The position numbers were made by a program, and so were the translations under genes. A DNA stretch of 64,000 nucleotides from assembly GCF_014126615.1 (NCBI RefSeq), contig NZ_CP059896.1, forward strand, positions 1,560,501-1,624,500, written 5' to 3'. Shown here in pieces: positions 8,143-14,773 of this stretch (its first letter is position 1; each line of letters begins with the position of its first letter). This DNA is from Ciceribacter thiooxidans. Lineage in GTDB: Bacteria > Pseudomonadota > Alphaproteobacteria > Rhizobiales > Rhizobiaceae. The notes beneath the pieces were generated by a model. The model saw nothing but the letters and a program-made list of their open reading frames with translations. It had not been told where the DNA came from and did no database searches.

Positions 8143-8337
8143 ATGCACACTATAGCGAATGCTGCCGAGAGCGGCACTAACGAATTGCACCTTGAGGGGC
8201 CTCCGTTGCGAAAACCGGCACAGCCGCCGCGTAGCGGGCGATCTCAGGTTGGCCAAGGGGTTTACTGCGGCAGGGCACGAAACCCGGCTGTAGCCGAGGC
8301 GCAGCGGCCTGCTGCCGGGGAGGTGCAGCATGGTTGA
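8143..8337 (+). CDS. Possible small protein ahead of the DUF3987 gene (64 aa)
   Basis: An open frame that ends in the sequence ATGGTTGA, overlapping the start of the next gene by 8 bases, which would allow translational coupling. The product is basic, proline-rich and of low complexity, with no recognisable motif, and the start has a poor ribosome binding site. The DNA also folds well as RNA (see 8216-8296), so the frame may be accidental. Low confidence. Confidence 0.25.
   Translation: MHTIANAAESGTNELHLEGPPLRKPAQPPRSGRSQVGQGVYCGRARNPAVAEAQRPAAGEVQHG
8216..8296 (+). ncRNA. Folded leader upstream of the DUF3987 gene (candidate cis-acting RNA)
   Basis: CGGCACAGCC (8216-8225) pairs with GGCTGTAGCCG (8286-8296), ten pairs with one bulged A. 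Inside, GGGTTT (8258-8263) pairs with AAACCC (8280-8285) and ends exactly where the outer stem begins, with CTG/CAG in its loop. The start codon of the DUF3987 gene follows 33 bases later. The 347-base gap 7983-8329 holds this structure, the hairpin at 8028-8063 and no gene I can support strongly. Pairing is read from sequence; a regulatory role is inferred. Confidence 0.4.
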
Positions 8338-9967
8338 GATTCCTATGCCCGGACAGGGAGCTGTGTACACTGAGGACTGTAAGATTGACTGGTTGGAGAT
8401 AAAGGAACGGAACAAGGACCGGCCGAACACTGACCTCAGTGCTGAATGGGCTGCCCGCGGAGCAGAAGCGATGGGAGACGCGGCGCGCGATCTCCGCGCC
8501 GCCAAGGAGGCAGAGGAGCGCATGCAGGTGCGCAAGATGACCGGCCAGAGCGTGTTGTTCGAGTTCCGCAAGCCACGCGATGTACTGCGAAAGGCAGCTC
8601 CCCCACCTTATGAGTTCGATGAGGTGCCGCCATCTATCGGAACGTTCGCATACTACTACTCGAAAGCAACCGGGTTTGACCGAAGCGGAGTTATCGTCGC
8701 CGCAGTCACCGCCGCTGCCTCAGTCATTGACGACCGTTATAAGCTGACCGTCCGCCGAGAATCCGACTGGCATGTGTCAGCCCGCCAGTGGTCATTCTTG
8801 TGTGGCGGTCCCAGTGCAGGCAAGTCCCCGGCAATCAGGGCGGCGAGTAATCACATCAAGCGCATGCATGGCATCGTTCATGAGAGCTGGCGCAGAGAGA
8901 ACGAGGGCAAGCCCCGTAATGAGCAGTCACCGGCACCAGCTCTCTTTACGAGCGACACGACCGTCGCCGCATTGTCCGAGCGATTGCAGGGGAACGAGCG
9001 CGGACTGCTCATGCTCACGGAGGAGTTTGCGTCATGGGTCGGAGCCATCGACAGCGGGGACAGAGGTGACGCCTCCAAGAACCGTGGCGACTGGCTGCAA
9101 CTCCGCGACGGAGGTCCGCACCAGATTGACCGCGTTGAACGTGGATCGGTGTTCGTTCCGAACTGGGGCGTGTCGGTGTTGGCCGCTTGTACCCCCGATG
9201 GTCTGGCGAAGCAGATGAAGCAGATGCCAGAGGACGGATTGATCCAACGTTTCGTCCCCTGCATCCTTGAGGCTCCTGATTTGGACGCGAGCGGTGATGC
9301 AACGGAGGCGATGGCCACATGGGGGCAATGGCTGGAATGGGTATACGGCGCGACATCGCAGAGCTACGACACCTATATCCATCTCAGTGTAGAGGCGCGT
9401 GCCCTGTTTGACGCCGAGGTCCGTAGCCTGCGTGAACTGGTGATTGCGACAGAGGAGTTTTTGCCTGCTTATGCTGCTCATCTTGGCAAGCACTCAGGCA
9501 TGTTGGCGGAAGTTGCGCTCGTCTTCCATGTCTTCGGACAGCATGGCGGGAAACTAGGAAACGAGGTCGGTGCGGAGGCAATAAACTACGCCATCCGGTA
9601 CATGCGGAAGGTTCGCCGACACGCCTACACCCTCTATTCAAGCATCCTCAGCGCCGCCCCGGCCTTTGAACTGGTGCGTGCACTTGCGAGATCAATTGTT
9701 GCCGCTGAGGAGGTGATGGCCACAGTTGGGCGCGATTGGATGACGCAGCATTGCCAAGCATTCAAGAAGGCTGACGACCGGCTGCGGCGGGAAGCGGTGC
9801 AGATCCTTGAGGATGCAGATTGGCTGGAGGCGCAGGGTCGCCCTTACGGCGGGTGGCCGAGCAAGTATTCGGTTCACCCACAGGTCTTTGCGATGTTCGC
9901 TCCCGAGGGAGAACAATGGCGCGCCCGCCGCGCAGCGGTACGTGATGCCATTGGTGAAACCGCATGA
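8330..9967 (+). CDS. DUF3987 family primase/helicase-like ATPase
   Basis: 545 residues with the features of DUF3987 proteins, which are found in phages, plasmids and islands as replicative helicase- or primase-associated ATPases. Walker A is at residues 159-167 (GGPSAGKSP), followed by the LFTSDTTVAALSERL segment, an acidic Walker B-like LLMLTEEFASW, and VLAACTPDGL with a downstream QRFVP containing a candidate arginine finger. The N-terminal 90 residues are charged and variable. The ATG has GGGGAGG upstream. It is the likely replication protein of the element, and the inverted-repeat cluster right after it could be its target. Domain call is good; helicase activity is inferred. Confidence 0.85.
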   Translation: MVEIPMPGQGAVYTEDCKIDWLEIKERNKDRPNTDLSAEWAARGAEAMGDAARDLRAAKEAEERMQVRKMTGQSVLFEFRKPRDVLRKAAPPPYEFDEVPPSIGTFAYYYSKATGFDRSGVIVAAVTAAASVIDDRYKLTVRRESDWHVSARQWSFLCGGPSAGKSPAIRAASNHIKRMHGIVHESWRRENEGKPRNEQSPAPALFTSDTTVAALSERLQGNERGLLMLTEEFASWVGAIDSGDRGDASKNRGDWLQLRDGGPHQIDRVERGSVFVPNWGVSVLAACTPDGLAKQMKQMPEDGLIQRFVPCILEAPDLDASGDATEAMATWGQWLEWVYGATSQSYDTYIHLSVEARALFDAEVRSLRELVIATEEFLPAYAAHLGKHSGMLAEVALVFHVFGQHGGKLGNEVGAEAINYAIRYMRKVRRHAYTLYSSILSAAPAFELVRALARSIVAAEEVMATVGRDWMTQHCQAFKKADDRLRREAVQILEDADWLEAQGRPYGGWPSKYSVHPQVFAMFAPEGEQWRARRAAVRDAIGETA

Positions 9968-9973
9968 CATCGC

Positions 9974-10108
9974 GCAGAGTTAGCAGAGATGGAATTAGGC
10001 CACAGGGAATCTCAGCTAACTCTGCATTGCGCGCGCCATACAGGGAAGAAAAATACCCCCTCTCTATAGCAGTGTATGGCGTGCGTAATGCAGAGTTAGC
10101 AGAGATTC
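9974..10108 (+). repeat. Three-copy inverted-repeat cluster (candidate origin or RNA switch)
   Basis: A 17-base unit GCAGAGTTAGCAGAGAT occurs at 9974-9990 and, identically, at 10090-10106. An inverted copy with one mismatch lies at 10009-10025. The middle and right copies extend into arms of 36 bases (10007-10042 and 10073-10108) that match at 33 positions. Two of the three mismatches would be G-U pairs in plus-strand RNA. The loop 10043-10072 contains a run of A and a C-rich/pyrimidine stretch. The left and right copies compete for the middle one, so two hairpins exclude each other. It starts seven bases after the DUF3987 stop. Confidence 0.8.
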
Positions 10109-10136
10109 ATGTAATGGGAGGCCTCCCCGTTACATG
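10108..10136. terminator. Near-perfect palindrome after the repeat cluster
   Basis: CATGTAA...GGGAGG at 10108-10121 pairs with CCTCCC...TTACATG at 10122-10136, with almost no loop. It lies between the plus-strand DUF3987 transcript and the 3' end of the minus-strand lipoprotein gene, whose stop codon it includes. No T-run follows on either strand, so a terminator role is only possible; it could also be a protein-binding site or cruciform. Confidence 0.4.
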
Positions 10137-10327
10137 CGGCAATGACGGTGGTGGCAGGCAGCGCGCGACCGACGTTCAAGCTCGTCCAGATAGGCAATGC
10201 TGCGCATGGTCTGCGCGTCGAAGTGGGGCTTCCATCGTTCCCGATCAGCGGCATAGTTGATGACCGGAGGCGTCGTGCAGGCGGCGAGCACGACCATCAG
10301 GACGAGCACTGTGGTAATCTTGAGCAT
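10130..10327 (-). CDS. Small lipoprotein (65 aa)
   Basis: It starts with MLKITTVLVLMVVLAACTTPP: a lysine, a hydrophobic stretch and a lipobox (LAAC), so signal peptidase II cleavage before Cys17 is expected. The mature peptide of 49 residues is basic and ends in a His/Cys-rich tail. Small lipoproteins in phage-like elements include Rz1 spanins, but I see no Rz-like partner gene around it. The gene converges with the DUF3987 gene and lies ten bases downstream of the next minus-strand gene, so the two may be one operon. Function unknown. Confidence 0.65.
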   Translation of the reverse strand: MLKITTVLVLMVVLAACTTPPVINYAADRERWKPHFDAQTMRSIAYLDELERRSRAACHHRHCRM

Positions 10328-10336
10328 CGGGATACG

Positions 10337-10759
10337 TCAGGCCTTGCTCGCCGTAAACTTCCGCCATGCGTAGAATTCGCAGACCGCGTTATTGACGTTC
10401 CAGCGCTGCGCCGTCGCCACCTCGCGTAATTCCTTCACCGTAGCCGTCGGGTTGACGTCGAGGTGATCCCATACGGCGGCGCACTTGCCACCGGCCTTGG
10501 GGCGCTTCGGGGTGCTGCTCTCGCTACGTTGGCGCGTGGTGCGCGTTTCGGGGGCGGTCGCCGGTATGGTGGCAGTAGCACCCGGCCGCCGCTGTAACCA
10601 CCCGGTATCGGCGCTGTCGGGTTCCTTCTCCTTCCAGCCAAAGCGCACTTCACCTTTGTCCTTGTGGACGGTGATCTTGATGCGCTCGGCGGGCACCCCG
10701 GCAGCTACGCCCGCGCGGCGGGCATTCTCACGGCGGGTGTACGTGGTCATCTCTTCCAT
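10337..10759 (-). CDS. Hypothetical basic protein (140 aa)
   Basis: The start at 10759 (MEEMTTYTRRENARR) is preceded by GGAG at a good distance; the frame is open 28 codons further but those residues look random. The N-terminal part includes GVPAERIKITVHKDKGEVRFGW, a plausible beta hairpin. The middle is low-complexity, rich in Thr, Pro and Arg. The C-terminal KCAAVWDHLDVNPTATVKELREVATAQRWNVNNAVCEFYAWRKF resembles a helical winged-helix-like domain. It is probably a DNA-binding protein of the element, but I cannot name the family. Confidence 0.6.
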   Translation of the reverse strand: MEEMTTYTRRENARRAGVAAGVPAERIKITVHKDKGEVRFGWKEKEPDSADTGWLQRRPGATATIPATAPETRTTRQRSESSTPKRPKAGGKCAAVWDHLDVNPTATVKELREVATAQRWNVNNAVCEFYAWRKFTASKA

Positions 10760-10850
10760 GTTGTCGCTCCGGTTGGGGGTTTGTTCATCGATGCACCAGT
10801 TACAGGACAAGTCATCCGAGAACGGCAACGATCTTTTTGACAACTAACCG

Positions 10851-10873
10851 GCACCAAATACGCAGTTTGGTGC
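10851..10873. promoter_or_regulatory. Perfect inverted repeat between divergent genes
   Basis: GCACCAAA (10851-10858) and TTTGGTGC (10866-10873) are perfectly complementary around a 7-base spacer. The site lies in the roughly 230-base region between the minus-strand gene starting at 10759 and the plus-strand gene at 10994, so an operator is the simplest reading. No homopolymer T-run suggests a terminator. Confidence 0.4.
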
Positions 10874-10993
10874 GGGTCAACTCGACTACCAGACCTAACA
10901 CTTTGATCTAAAAACAAATTCCCTTGCATGAACAAAGAGAGAACAGGTAAATTGCAGCACATAGCACGCCACGTCAGCGTTTGAGAGGCCAAA

Positions 10994-11704
10994 ATGAGCA
11001 CTGAGATTTCAACCCAGATTACGCCCGCCTTGCATCCCGACAACGTGATGGAGATTGAGGGTTACGACACGGACACTGCACCTTTCCTCGCACCGACCAT
11101 GACGGCCTTTTCCGAAGCCTATGAAGGGCTGCGGCAGGTCCACACCGCGCGCGAGAAGGCAAAGACCAATCCGACTTGGAACGAAGCCATGCAGGTCATC
11201 CATACTCAGGACCTAGCCGACAAGGTGATGACGCGCATCACCCGCACGTTCGACACGACCCGCGCCAATTTGGAAAAGAGCATCGCACACCTTGAAGGTG
11301 AGCTTTCTCAGCCGGTTGAGAGCAAGGCGGCGGGGAGCATCGCAGCGGAGGTTCGCGCCCATATCAAGGGGATGCCCACAGGCGAGCGGATGAAGGTCAT
11401 TCAGCAGGCAATCAATGAGGGTGACCACATCGTGGCGACTGCCGTGTTCGGCGCCCCGGCCATGCTGTCCGGCCTCGGAGCTGATATGCAGAAGGTGCTC
11501 ATCCGCGTCTATCACGAGCGTCACAATCCGGAGGTCGCCAAACGGCTCAAGGCGATGCAGGGCGCAAAGTCGATGATCGAAGATCGCGGTGGGCTGGTGT
11601 TCAAGGCGATGGAAAAGGCGGTCGGCGCTCAGCCTCACAAGGTCAAGGCTCTGCGCGAGGCGAAGAACGCCGCTGAACAAGCCTTCATCCTCAAGGACGC
11701 CTGA
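10994..11704 (+). CDS. Hypothetical helical protein of the element (236 aa)
   Basis: Starts at ATG with GAGAGG upstream. It has no signal peptide or membrane segment. It is predicted by eye to be mostly helical and charged, with a possible coiled coil (MTRITRTFDTTRANLEKSI) and an Ala-rich C-terminus. It is the first gene of a plus-strand run of small genes (10994-13838) in an element without structural phage genes. I do not recognise a family. It could be a packaging or capsid-size helper if the element is a satellite, but nothing in the sequence proves that. Confidence 0.7.
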   Translation: MSTEISTQITPALHPDNVMEIEGYDTDTAPFLAPTMTAFSEAYEGLRQVHTAREKAKTNPTWNEAMQVIHTQDLADKVMTRITRTFDTTRANLEKSIAHLEGELSQPVESKAAGSIAAEVRAHIKGMPTGERMKVIQQAINEGDHIVATAVFGAPAMLSGLGADMQKVLIRVYHERHNPEVAKRLKAMQGAKSMIEDRGGLVFKAMEKAVGAQPHKVKALREAKNAAEQAFILKDA

Positions 11705-11730
11705 ATCGAGCCTGTTGAAAGCACGCGCCA

Positions 11731-12198
11731 ATGACCGACGCATCGCAACAGCCTGAATGGATGAAAAACTACATCCCTACGCCTGTGCCGCCCGGAGGGC
11801 GTTGGCAGAAGGGACAGAGCGGCAATCCAGCAGGCAGGCCTAAAGGCTCTCTGTCGAAGCGGGATAAGATTGTCCATGCGCTCAGTGATGACGGCCCCGC
11901 TGTTGCCCGCGTGGTTGTAGATGCCGCATTGGCCGGAGATATGCAGGCAGCGGGTCTAGTTTTGAGTCGTCTCTTGCCTCCTGTCCGAGCGCAGGCAGAG
12001 CGGGTGCAATTCGAATTGACCAGCGACCGCCCATTGTCGGAGCAAGCGCAAGAAATCCTCCAAGCCGTTGCTGATGGCAAGCTCGACGCGGACACTGCCC
12101 GCATTCTGATCGGTTGTATTCAATCCGTATCCGGAATCAAAGCGACGGAGGAACTGGAACAACGCATCATCGTATTGGAAGCCAAAGAGGTGAGGTAA
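11731..12198 (+). CDS. DUF5681 domain protein
   Basis: 155 residues. Residues about 25-40 are WQKGQSGNPAGRPKGS, the hallmark of DUF5681, a short domain common in proteins encoded near phage terminase genes and in integrated elements. The remainder is helical, including a region rich in Ala and Leu and a C-terminal ELEQRIIVLEAKE coiled-coil-like segment. The context and small size would suit a small terminase-like or packaging-related DNA-binding protein, which satellites often carry. This is inference. The stop TAA overlaps the next ATG by one base. Confidence 0.8.
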   Translation: MTDASQQPEWMKNYIPTPVPPGGRWQKGQSGNPAGRPKGSLSKRDKIVHALSDDGPAVARVVVDAALAGDMQAAGLVLSRLLPPVRAQAERVQFELTSDRPLSEQAQEILQAVADGKLDADTARILIGCIQSVSGIKATEELEQRIIVLEAKEVR

Positions 12199-12593
12199 TG
12201 TCGGTCATCAAGACGAAAGGCGGCGGCATGGTGGCCGCGTACGAACCAGAGCCGCAGGACCGATGGGTCAAAACGCTCATTAGAGCTTCGGACAATATGC
12301 ACTGCCTCACGGTCCAGCGCATCAGCCAGTATCAGCAGGCTGTCGCGTGGGCCGTCAGCATGGCGGATCAGTTCGCAATGCCGCTGGAAATCGTGCCGTT
12401 CGACGTTAACGACCTCGTGAAGTTGAACCGGCAGCGGCTGGAGCGCGGGCTTGCCCTTCTGACGCCCGACGAGCAGCACGGGCTCAGGCAGGATGTGGTT
12501 AGCACCTGTATCCAGGTCATGAGGGACTGCGACGATCCCTCCGTCCGTAGCGATGCCTATGACGTTTTAGTCCAGATGAGGATGATTCAATGA
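12198..12593 (+). CDS. Hypothetical protein (131 aa)
   Basis: The start ATG at 12198 shares a base with the preceding stop and has GAGGTGAGG just upstream, so it is translationally coupled to the DUF5681 gene. The product is soluble and helical, with blocks ISQYQQAVAWAVSMADQFAMPLEIVPFDVNDLVKLNRQRLERGL and a C-terminal segment that could form helical repeats. No recognised family. It is followed by another coupled small gene. Confidence 0.7.
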   Translation: MSVIKTKGGGMVAAYEPEPQDRWVKTLIRASDNMHCLTVQRISQYQQAVAWAVSMADQFAMPLEIVPFDVNDLVKLNRQRLERGLALLTPDEQHGLRQDVVSTCIQVMRDCDDPSVRSDAYDVLVQMRMIQ

Positions 12594-12826
12594 ACAACTA
12601 CGGCTGCAGCCAGCCCGAGATCACCTATGTCAATAGGCGCGCAGCATACCGCAACGAGGCTCTTGAGCCGAGCGGTATGCATCGATCCATGACGCAGGAA
12701 GAGCGGCAGGCATTGGTGGAACGCCATTTCGAACGGGGCGAGCTTCGACAGATCGAAAGCGACCTGTATCTACGCAAAGCCATTGAACTTGGGTGCACCC
12801 TGAAACGACTTCGCGGCGAGGGCTAA
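12590..12826 (+). CDS. Hypothetical protein (78 aa)
   Basis: Begins in an ATGA overlap with the previous gene. The C-terminal half (MTQEERQALVERHFERGELRQIESDLYLRKAIELGCTLKRL) is charged and helical; the N-terminus contains a Cys and several aromatic residues. No known motif. Its coupling to neighbours on both sides supports it as a real gene. Confidence 0.6.
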   Translation: MNNYGCSQPEITYVNRRAAYRNEALEPSGMHRSMTQEERQALVERHFERGELRQIESDLYLRKAIELGCTLKRLRGEG

Positions 12827-12832
12827 CCACGC

Positions 12833-13081
12833 ATGGCCTCCGTCGCTTCCATGCTGTCGCGGGTCCGTCGCCTTGAGGCGGCGCGTGCTGCTCCCTTGTC
12901 GCCGTTCGCCCAAGCCTATGGATCGCTGACGGCCTTTGAGGCCGAGGTGCAAGCCGAGATCGACGCCGGAACGCTGGACAGCGTGGACATGCCCATCATC
13001 CTTGCAAGCATTCGCAAGTGGGATCGGGAACGCATTTGGAGCGCATGGCGGCGTGACCGCGTTTGGGAGTTTGGAAAGTGA
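12833..13081 (+). CDS. Hypothetical protein (82 aa)
   Basis: Starts six bases after the previous stop. It begins MASVASMLSRVRRLEAARAAP, a short basic helix typical of small phage-element proteins, and ends with a Trp-rich segment (WDRERIWSAWRRDRVWEF). No family recognised. Last gene of the tightly packed run before the AT-richer cargo region. Confidence 0.6.
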   Translation: MASVASMLSRVRRLEAARAAPLSPFAQAYGSLTAFEAEVQAEIDAGTLDSVDMPIILASIRKWDRERIWSAWRRDRVWEFGK

Positions 13082-13127
13082 CGTTGAATCTATTCTGACG
13101 GCCAGTTTCCGCTATCGTTATTGAGAA

Positions 13128-13838
13128 GTGATTCCTTTAGTTGGCTGCTCGCGGATGACAGATCTCGTACGATATCGGTATCGGTTCATGCCGGTTAAAT
13201 ATTTCCTCAATTGCTACCGGGCTCTTTCGGATGGCAAATCGGCAGTAATTCACTTAGAAAATTTGCTCAAGGAAGAGCGCTTCCTCATATCAGATTGGAA
13301 GGTGATTTGGGTTGGCGCGTGTGCCATCCTTCGAACTTCCATTACGCTTTTTCAAATAGATTCGCGCTCATGCCTAGATAAAGCGCTGCGACAAGAAATA
13401 GCGAGAGAGTGGAAACTCATTTCTGACGACAAACGCGGCCACGCCATATTTTGGGAATTCCTTCGAAAGGAACGCGACAATATCATTCACGAGTATGAAT
13501 GGGGCGCATATGAAATGTGGATGAATGCTGAGGGAGAGCTAAGTCAGCCGAAATTTTCGCTTCTTGACATTCGTCCTGCTGACGCTCGTTCGGTGCTGCG
13601 TATGAGAGGCGGCTTCTATTCCGGACAGGATTCTCTCGAACTTCTAAAGGACAGCGCGGCATGGGTAGAGGAGCGAATTTATTCTGCGATCCGCCGCGCC
13701 GGATATAGTCCTGAAGAGCACAGAAATGTTGCAACGTTCCAAAAGCGCCCATCCCTCGCAGACGCAAGCCTCTTAGGTTCTGCCGCATCGGATGCGGAGG
13801 AAGTCAGAGCAACAGCATCTGACGAAGGTCACTCTTAA
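13128..13838 (+). CDS. Hypothetical protein with a HEPN-like R-X4-H motif (candidate cargo)
   Basis: 236 residues from a GTG at 13128; ATG codons at 13155 and 13188 are alternatives, and none has a strong ribosome site. The base composition is clearly more AT-rich than the neighbours, a sign of separate origin. Residues 111-123 read FLRKERDNIIHEY, which contains Arg116-X4-His121, the catalytic signature of HEPN ribonucleases, in a helical context. HEPN proteins are common toxins and anti-phage effectors. No antitoxin (such as MNT) gene is next to it. A HEPN call rests on one motif and the helical pattern, so it is a hypothesis. Confidence 0.55.
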   Translation: MIPLVGCSRMTDLVRYRYRFMPVKYFLNCYRALSDGKSAVIHLENLLKEERFLISDWKVIWVGACAILRTSITLFQIDSRSCLDKALRQEIAREWKLISDDKRGHAIFWEFLRKERDNIIHEYEWGAYEMWMNAEGELSQPKFSLLDIRPADARSVLRMRGGFYSGQDSLELLKDSAAWVEERIYSAIRRAGYSPEEHRNVATFQKRPSLADASLLGSAASDAEEVRATASDEGHS

Positions 13839-13907
13839 TGTCGTTGAAATCAACTTCTTAGCGTGGCAGAGATACCTCGCGGCGCGGTCAATCCCGCCCG
13901 TGGGGCG

Positions 13908-14018
13908 TGGAATCCCCTTGGAAGCGTAGCTCGGTCGAATTCTCGGCCGGGTGACCGCTGCGTATGTCCAGGCGCACGCTAAAGGTAGCGGTGCCTCGCG
14001 CTACGCACGGGGATTCCA
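13908..14018. ncRNA. Strongly folded intergenic region (candidate structured RNA or packaging/binding site)
   Basis: TGGAATCCCC (13908-13917) pairs perfectly with GGGGATTCCA (14009-14018). Inside it, GCGTAGC (13924-13930) pairs with GCTACGC (14000-14006). Nested inside, ACCGCTGCGT (13954-13963) pairs with ACGC (13976-13979) and AGCGGT (13987-13992) across a 7-base bulge. CGGTC (13932-13936) can pair with GACCG (13953-13957) as an alternative. The region fills the gap between the HEPN-like and nuclease-like genes and has no coding potential I can support. The pairing reads equally on both strands, so direction is unknown. Confidence 0.5.
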
Positions 14019-14068
14019 ACACCCGGCTTAGACCGGTCAGCCTCTGAACACTAAAGGGGGCTGCGGCT

Positions 14069-14524
14069 ATGACCGATATGATTACACCTCGACATCGAAG
14101 CCAAATCACAGGCAATGCGGGTTTGAACTATGCCGCATGGCAGCTTTCGCGAAGGGGGTGGCACGTCATGCCCACCATCCGCAACGCTAGAGGTTCCGAC
14201 CTGATTGTCACGAACGAGGAGGAGACGATCTTCTTCGGCGTGCAGTCCAAAGGGTTAAGCAAACGCTTTCCCGTGCCGCTCGGCCTTTCATTGGATGCTC
14301 TCCGATCGGACTGGTGGGTCATTACGATTCACGCCAATTCCGATTCACCTACCTGCTACGTTCTTCGCCTAGATGAGGTTCGTACGCTTGCTTCTCAGGA
14401 TAAAAATGGCGGCAAGTGGTGGCTTGAACCCAAGGCTTATGACCGCGATGAATTTCGGGAGACATGGCATCGCGTTGCACCGGCACCGGAACATGGCGAG
14501 TCGCCCTTTCTACCAGCGACATAG
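14069..14524 (+). CDS. Putative PD-(D/E)XK-like nuclease (candidate cargo)
   Basis: 151 residues. The N-terminal helix (ITGNAGLNYAAWQLSRRGW) is followed by RGSDLIVTN with Asp44, a hairpin, and FFGVQSKG with Gln59-X-Lys61. This helix-D-(E/Q)XK layout is that of small restriction-endonuclease-fold proteins such as Holliday-junction-resolvase-like nucleases. The acidic residue before X-K is Gln, which occurs in some active and some inactive members. The C-terminal half holds LRSDWWVITI, a typical core strand. It is the last protein gene of the element, 45 bases from the carried tRNA. Fold assignment is moderate; the target is unknown. Confidence 0.6.
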   Translation: MTDMITPRHRSQITGNAGLNYAAWQLSRRGWHVMPTIRNARGSDLIVTNEEETIFFGVQSKGLSKRFPVPLGLSLDALRSDWWVITIHANSDSPTCYVLRLDEVRTLASQDKNGGKWWLEPKAYDRDEFRETWHRVAPAPEHGESPFLPAT

Positions 14525-14568
14525 CGTATCTAGAGAGGTGAGAGATGTGCACTAAGTGATTGTTTTTG

Positions 14569-14656
14569 TGGCGGATGGAGTGGGATTCGAACCCACGGAA
14601 CCTTTCGGTTCGCTGGTTTTCAAGACCAGTGCCTTAAACCGCTCGGCCATCCATCC
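14569..14656 (-). tRNA. tRNA-Ser(UGA), complete, carried by the integrated element
   Basis: Acceptor GGATGGA/TCCATCC, D arm GCCGAGCGGTTTAAGGC, anticodon stem CTGGT/ACCAG around loop CTTGAAA (anticodon TGA), a long class II variable arm closed by GAACC/GGTTC, T arm GTGGG TTCGAAT CCCAC, discriminator G and encoded CCA; 88 bases with CCA. A minus-strand promoter is plausible upstream (TTGGCC, 16 bases, TATAGC, about 20 bases before the 5' end). It reads UCN serine codons. It lies inside the element and presumably replaces the host gene that integration split. It differs from that gene in the seventh acceptor pair, anticodon stem and variable arm. Confidence 0.97.
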
Positions 14657-14773
14657 TTATGCATTGCAGCGGCTAGCAATGCGCTATACCACAACCGCAC
14701 ACGAGGCCAAGACCCCACGTAAGCGATTGTGTTTATTCCCTGTTTTCGCCCATTCGGCGCAAGCAGCACAAGC

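Noticed and set aside
9964..10260. Plus-strand frame of 98 codons after the DUF3987 gene
   Set aside because: It translates the inverted-repeat cluster and then runs antisense to the lipoprotein gene; no protein features.
2520..14656. Classical model in which the element restored the host tRNA at 14569-14656
   Set aside because: The anticodon-stem and acceptor bases of the left 3' half fit the 5' half at 14774-14812 and not the complete gene.
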